A DNA stretch of 33,080 nucleotides from assembly GCA_001820095.1 (NCBI GenBank), contig MHOO01000011.1:102147-135226 (forward strand), in the 5' to 3' direction. Position numbers and translations under genes: made by a program. The notes under the pieces were generated by a model, which saw nothing but the letters and a program-made list of their open reading frames with translations, was not told the DNA's origin and ran no database searches. Below, piece after piece: positions 29,672 to 33,080 of the stretch (positions within the stretch are counted from its first letter, which is position 1; the number at the start of each line of letters is the position of its first letter). Source of the DNA: Candidatus Staskawiczbacteria bacterium RIFCSPHIGHO2_01_FULL_39_25 (lineage in GTDB: Bacteria; Patescibacteriota; Minisyncoccia; Minisyncoccales; Staskawiczbacteraceae).

Positions 29672-32464
29672 ATGGCAAATGAATTCATTAAAATAAGAGG
29701 AGCAAGGGTTCATAACTTAAAGAATATAGACCTTGATATTCCTAAAAATAAATTGGTGGTGATTACCGGCCTTTCGGGATCGGGAAAATCATCATTGGCG
29801 TTTGATACTTTGTATGCCGAAGGGCAGAGAAGGTATGTAGAGAGTTTGTCTGCCTATGCCCGGCAGTTTTTAGGGGTTATGGATAAGCCCGATGTAGATA
29901 AAATAGAAGGAATAAGTCCGGCCATTGCCATTGACCAGAGGAAATCCGTCCATAATCCAAGGTCTACGGTTGGAACGATTACCGAAATATATGATTATCT
30001 GCGTCTTTTATTTGCGCGGATTGGAAAGCCCCATTGCCCAAATTGCGCAAAGCCTATCTCCCGCCAGACGGTTGACCAGATTGTAGAGCAAATCTTAAAA
30101 TTTCCTAAAAATACCGAAATTATTATTTTAGGGCCAGTAATAAAAAGCAAGAAGGGGGAACACCAGGCAGTATTGCAAGAAATCCAGCGGGGAGGTTTTG
30201 TAAGGGTAAGGATTGATAAAGATATTTACCTGATAGAGGAAGCCGTGGCGAAGCCTTTGGATAAAAATAAGAAACATTCCATTGATGCCGTAGTTGACCG
30301 GTTAATACTGGAGAAAGGATTAGACAGGTCGCGATTAGTTGATTCTTTAGAAACCGGACTGAAACTAGGCAAAGGCATTGTCATAGTAAGTCAGATGTCA
30401 AAGGTCAAAGGTCAAATGTCTAAAGACATAGTCTTTAGCGAGCATTTTGCCTGTGAAGATTGTGGAATTTCTTTGCCGGAACTGGAACCTCGTATCTTTT
30501 CTTTTAACAATCCCTATGGTGCTTGCTTAGAGTGCACCGGCCTTGGTGAAAAATTGGAAGTTGCTCCCGAATTAGTAATGCCCAATAAAAATTTAACCAT
30601 TGCCGAGGGAGCCATTTGGCCCTGGAGCACAGCTTCCCATAAAGTAGGCAGGCAAGGCTACTATCATTGGAAGCTTTCAGAATTGGCAGTAAAGCATAAG
30701 TTCTCTTTAGACGAACCGGTAAAAAATTTACCCCAGAAGGTTATAGATATTATTTTATATGGTGAAAATGGATGGGAGGGAGTAATACCAAATTTGGAAA
30801 GAAGATACCACGAGACTGATTCAGAATGGACCCGGCAGGAAATTGACCAGTATATGGTCATTAAAAAATGCCCAAAATGCTTGGGTAAACGGTTAAAGCC
30901 CGAAGTTTTGGCAATTACAGTTGGCGATAGGTCAATTGATAATATTGTGGAAATGCCCGTTGAAAAAGTAAAAGCTTTTTTTACTGATTCCATAAAGAAA
31001 TTCAGCGCCAGCGACTTGAAAATAAGCCAGCCCATTACCAAAGAAATTATTGATAGAATCCAATTTTTGGTTGATGTAGGGTTGAATTACCTGACCTTGG
31101 ACAGAAAAGCAACTACCTTGGCCGGCGGAGAGGAGCAAAGGATACGGTTAGCCACCCAGATAGGATCAAAATTATCGGGCGTTATTTATATATTAGATGA
31201 ACCATCTATTGGCTTGCATGCAAGGGATCAGCACCGGTTAATTGATACGTTAGTACGTTTAAAAGATTTGGGAAATACGGTGGTGGTGGTAGAGCATGAC
31301 CCGCAAACCATGCTGGCAGCTGACTGGATTATTGAAATTGGCCCCGGGGCGGGCAAGCACGGCGGCAGAGTAGTATTTAAAGGAACGCCGAAAGAATTGG
31401 TAAAATCCCGTACGCTTACGGGAGATTATTTATCGGGAAGGAAAAAAGTGGCAGAAGGCTTGAAGCCCTACAGCGACCCCCAATATTTTTTAAAGGTGGT
31501 GGGCGCGAAAGAGCATAATTTAAAAAATGTTAATGTCCAAATTCCCTTGGGAAAGTTTGTGTGCTTTACGGGGGTCTCCGGATCGGGAAAGTCATCTTTG
31601 GTCAGTGATATTTTAGCAAGAGCCTTATTGAAAAAGTTTTACCGGGCTAAAGAAGAGCCGGGCCTTCACAAAGAAATTTTGGGAGTTGAGCATATTAACA
31701 AAGTGGTCTTAGTTGACCAATCTCCTATTGGCAGGACTCCAAGGTCAAACCCTGCTACCTACACTGGAGCCTTTAGCCATATACGGGATATTTTTGCGCA
31801 GACCAAAGAAGCCAGGATACGGGGTTATTCAGCCGGGCGTTTTAGCTTCAACGTAAAAGGCGGACGGTGCGAGGCTTGTGAAGGACAAGGCGTAAAAAAG
31901 GTGGAAATGTATTTTCTGCCTGACATTTACGTTGAATGTGAAGAATGCAAAGGCAAGCGATACAGCAGGGAAGTATTAGAAGTTGATTATCGTGGCAAGA
32001 ATATTTCGGATGTGTTGCTTATGACCGTAGAAGAATCGTTGGAATTTTTTAAGAATATTCCAGGCATCTACGATAAAATGAAAACCTTGAAAGAAGTAGG
32101 CCTTAGCTATATTGAGCTTGGCCAATCGGCTACTTCTTTGTCGGGAGGAGAAGCCCAGAGGATAAAACTGGCGACCGAACTTTCACGGCGCGATACCGGG
32201 AACACCCTGTATATTTTAGATGAACCAACCACCGGGCTTCACTTTGAAGACATTAAAAAATTAGTTTCGGTATTAAGAAATTTGGTGGATAAGGGAAATA
32301 CGGTTATAACTATAGAACATAATATCGACTTTATTCGTTGTGTAGACTGGATTTTAGATTTAGGCCCGGAGGGAGGCGATAAGGGCGGAAATATTATAGC
32401 CCAAGGCATTCCAAGCGAGATTGCTAAAAATAAGAAGAGTTATACGGGAAAGTACCTAAGGTAA
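29672..32464 (+). CDS. uvrA: Excinuclease ABC subunit A
   Basis: Damage-sensing ATPase of nucleotide excision repair. From ATG 29672 it has 930 residues with two ABC modules: Walker [10 protein letters not shown] (from Gly33) and GVSGSGKSS, signature motifs [12 protein letters not shown] and [12 protein letters not shown], and Walker [12 protein letters not shown] and [11 protein letters not shown]. Cysteine pairs of the zinc modules are CEDC/CLEC and CEAC/CEEC. The first signature has Ala and Glu where Ser and Ala are usual (LSGGEAQ), a small deviation. Residues about 241-252 ([11 protein letters not shown]) come from a heptamer tract just before the first zinc module. The frame opens at 29633 via TTG, but that segment contains the promoter, so ATG 29672 is preferred. 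It is divergent from uvrC. Confidence 0.97.
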   Translation: MANEFIKIRGARVHNLKNIDLDIPKNKLVVITGLSGSGKSSLAFDTLYAEGQRRYVESLSAYARQFLGVMDKPDVDKIEGISPAIAIDQRKSVHNPRSTVGTITEIYDYLRLLFARIGKPHCPNCAKPISRQTVDQIVEQILKFPKNTEIIILGPVIKSKKGEHQAVLQEIQRGGFVRVRIDKDIYLIEEAVAKPLDKNKKHSIDAVVDRLILEKGLDRSRLVDSLETGLKLGKGIVIVSQMSKVKGQMSKDIVFSEHFACEDCGISLPELEPRIFSFNNPYGACLECTGLGEKLEVAPELVMPNKNLTIAEGAIWPWSTASHKVGRQGYYHWKLSELAVKHKFSLDEPVKNLPQKVIDIILYGENGWEGVIPNLERRYHETDSEWTRQEIDQYMVIKKCPKCLGKRLKPEVLAITVGDRSIDNIVEMPVEKVKAFFTDSIKKFSASDLKISQPITKEIIDRIQFLVDVGLNYLTLDRKATTLAGGEEQRIRLATQIGSKLSGVIYILDEPSIGLHARDQHRLIDTLVRLKDLGNTVVVVEHDPQTMLAADWIIEIGPGAGKHGGRVVFKGTPKELVKSRTLTGDYLSGRKKVAEGLKPYSDPQYFLKVVGAKEHNLKNVNVQIPLGKFVCFTGVSGSGKSSLVSDILARALLKKFYRAKEEPGLHKEILGVEHINKVVLVDQSPIGRTPRSNPATYTGAFSHIRDIFAQTKEARIRGYSAGRFSFNVKGGRCEACEGQGVKKVEMYFLPDIYVECEECKGKRYSREVLEVDYRGKNISDVLLMTVEESLEFFKNIPGIYDKMKTLKEVGLSYIELGQSATSLSGGEAQRIKLATELSRRDTGNTLYILDEPTTGLHFEDIKKLVSVLRNLVDKGNTVITIEHNIDFIRCVDWILDLGPEGGDKGGNIIAQGIPSEIAKNKKSYTGKYLR
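30392..30426. repeat. Heptamer tract inside uvrA
   Basis: Five 7-base units (CAGATGT, CAAAGGT, CAAAGGT, CAAATGT, CTAAAGA) in frame, coding the [11 protein letters not shown] segment before the first zinc-module cysteine pair. Spacer copies of the same family occur at 18762 and 21782. Confidence 0.85.
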
Positions 32465-32470
32465 AAAGTG

Positions 32471-32499
32471 TTGACAAGTGAGTTAAAATTTCATAAATT
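32471..32499 (+). promoter_or_regulatory. Possible promoter of groES
   Basis: TTGACA at 32471-32476, a 17-base spacer, and a weak TAAATT at 32494-32499. No CIRCE-type inverted repeat (TTAGCACTC/GAGTGCTAA) is seen nearby. Confidence 0.4.
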
Positions 32500-32509
32500 G
32501 GAATATCTT

Positions 32510-32657
32510 ATGAATTTAAAATTTACAATTTGAAATTTGAAATCAATTTGAAAATATCAAATTTGAAATATCTAAAACTCGACGTCGTGTTTTCAAATTA
32601 AAATATTTAAACATTGAAATATTGAATTCAAATTGTAAATTTCAAATTTCAAATTAA
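32510..32657. repeat. AT-rich heptamer palindrome before groES
   Basis: About 21 degenerate 7-base units (AATTTAA, AATTTAC, AATTTGA, AATTTGA ... ATTGTAA, ATTTCAA, ATTTCAA) form a long inverted repeat. It is centred on AAAACTCGACGTCGTGTTTT (near 32574-32593, one mismatch). It fills nearly all of the spacer and ends four bases before the groES ATG. Confidence 0.82.
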
Positions 32658-32661
32658 AAAT

Positions 32662-32952
32662 ATGCAGATCAAGCCTTTATCAGACCATATATTAATAGAG
32701 CCCATAAAAGAAAACGAAAAAACAGATTTCGGGATTTTTTTGCCTGAAACCGCTAGCAAGGAAAGATCCGAACAAGGCATAATCATTGCGGTTGGACCGG
32801 GCAAAAAAACGGAAGACGGGAAAATCATCCCCCTTTCAGTAAAAGCCGGAGACAAGGTATTGTTTACTAAATATGCGCCAAGTGAAATTAAAGTAGAGGG
32901 AAAAGAGTACTTAATTGCGAAAGAAGAAGATATATTGGCAGTTATTGAATAA
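32662..32952 (+). CDS. groES: Co-chaperonin GroES
   Basis: Forms the heptameric lid of the GroEL folding chamber. The 96-residue protein shows the family layout: N-terminal strand IKPLSDHILIEPI, a mobile loop region (about 17-32, ENEKTDFGIFLPETA) that contacts GroEL, GIIIAVGPGKKTEDGKIIPLSVKAGDKVLFTKYAPSEIKVEGKEYLIAKEEDILAVIE to the C-terminus. Length is normal. A 119-bp heptamer element follows and reaches the end of the window, so groEL, if it is the next gene, lies outside. Regulation by HrcA/CIRCE is not supported by the upstream sequence. Confidence 0.97.
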   Translation: MQIKPLSDHILIEPIKENEKTDFGIFLPETASKERSEQGIIIAVGPGKKTEDGKIIPLSVKAGDKVLFTKYAPSEIKVEGKEYLIAKEEDILAVIE

Positions 32953-32961
32953 ATTTAAACT

Positions 32962-33080
32962 AGAATCTTGAATCTGGTATCTGGTATCTTGAATTGAATT
33001 ATGAATTTGGAATGTGAAGCTTTGTATTCAGTATTCCGTATTCCATTCCAGCTTCAAGATACAAGATTCTAAATTCTAAA
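32962..33080. repeat. Heptamer palindromic element after groES (17 units)
   Basis: The last 119 bases of the window divide exactly into seventeen 7-base units: AGAATCT, TGAATCT, GGTATCT, GGTATCT on the left and TTCAAGA, TACAAGA, TTCTAAA, TTCTAAA on the right. Same family, orientation and unit number as 19000-19118. It may continue past the window edge. Confidence 0.87.

Noticed and set aside
31114-31150. Degenerate first ABC signature in UvrA ([12 protein letters not shown])
   Set aside because: The core GGE..RI.LA is intact; the changes are mild and not evidence for loss of function.

Overview
The window looks like a chromosomal piece of a Candidate Phyla Radiation bacterium (Patescibacteria, most likely a Parcubacteria-type lineage). 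This is inferred from compact AT-rich housekeeping genes, few recognisable Shine-Dalgarno sequences, a UvrC without its C-terminal helix-hairpin-helix region, a cupin (archaeal-type) glucose-6-phosphate isomerase, pseudopilin genes, and abundant short-period repeats in the spacers. TGA acts as stop (pgm, secG, rpsR), so this is not the recoded Gracilibacteria/SR1 code.

Layout. 153-6896 (+): a type IV pilus-like block (prepilin peptidase, FimT/GspH-, PilV-, PilW- and PilX-like proteins) interrupted by a four-helix-bundle (23S intervening-sequence type) gene, then ligA and rodA. 6893-14650 (+): a strong promoter, a 260-nt leader, rpoB, an unrelated membrane-anchored protein, and rpoC. 14651-15250: a structured element, a terminator, and a small membrane-protein gene with the best promoter and ribosome-binding site in the window. 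15257-18665 (+): ftsK and recA. 18794-20143 (-): the classical rpsF-ssb-rpsR operon. 20380-21705 (+): phosphohexomutase. 21812-24609 (-): trpS and RNase J. 24763-27460 (-): tRNA-Leu(CAG), cupin phosphoglucose isomerase, and a membrane-anchored family 5 solute-binding protein with a peptidoglycan-binding domain nested inside it. 27644-28257 (-): secG and a 4-TM membrane protein. 28305-32464: divergent uvrC and uvrA from near-leaderless promoters. 32662-32952 (+): groES.

The most unusual content is in the spacers. (1) Many spacers are filled by tracts of degenerate 7-nt units. Sequences differ between families (for example TTTGACA/TTTAACA, TGAATCT/GGTATCT, AAATTTC, AGGGTAT), but the 7-nt register persists across both arms of an overall inverted repeat. 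Best cases are 19000-19118 and 32962-33080, each exactly 17 units. Similar tracts lie inside the open frames of pilD, ligA, uvrA and the ORF between rpoB and rpoC. (2) A separate ~177-bp hairpin element occurs in full at 20202-20377 and 27476-27653. Compensatory base changes between the copies preserve its stems. A 37-bp version consisting only of the terminal arms lies at 21698-21734. Its ends supply the stop codons of pgm and secG. (3) Other multi-hairpin elements follow rpoC and lie in the ftsK leader.

How the genes fit together: transcription (rpoBC), replication and repair (ligA, ssb, recA, uvrA, uvrC), division and chromosome segregation (rodA, ftsK), translation (rpsF, rpsR, trpS, tRNA-Leu), RNA turnover (RNase J), secretion and surface (pilins, SecG, solute-binding protein), sugar-phosphate metabolism (pgm, pgi) and folding (groES). 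No CRISPR array, transposase, integrase or reverse transcriptase was seen.
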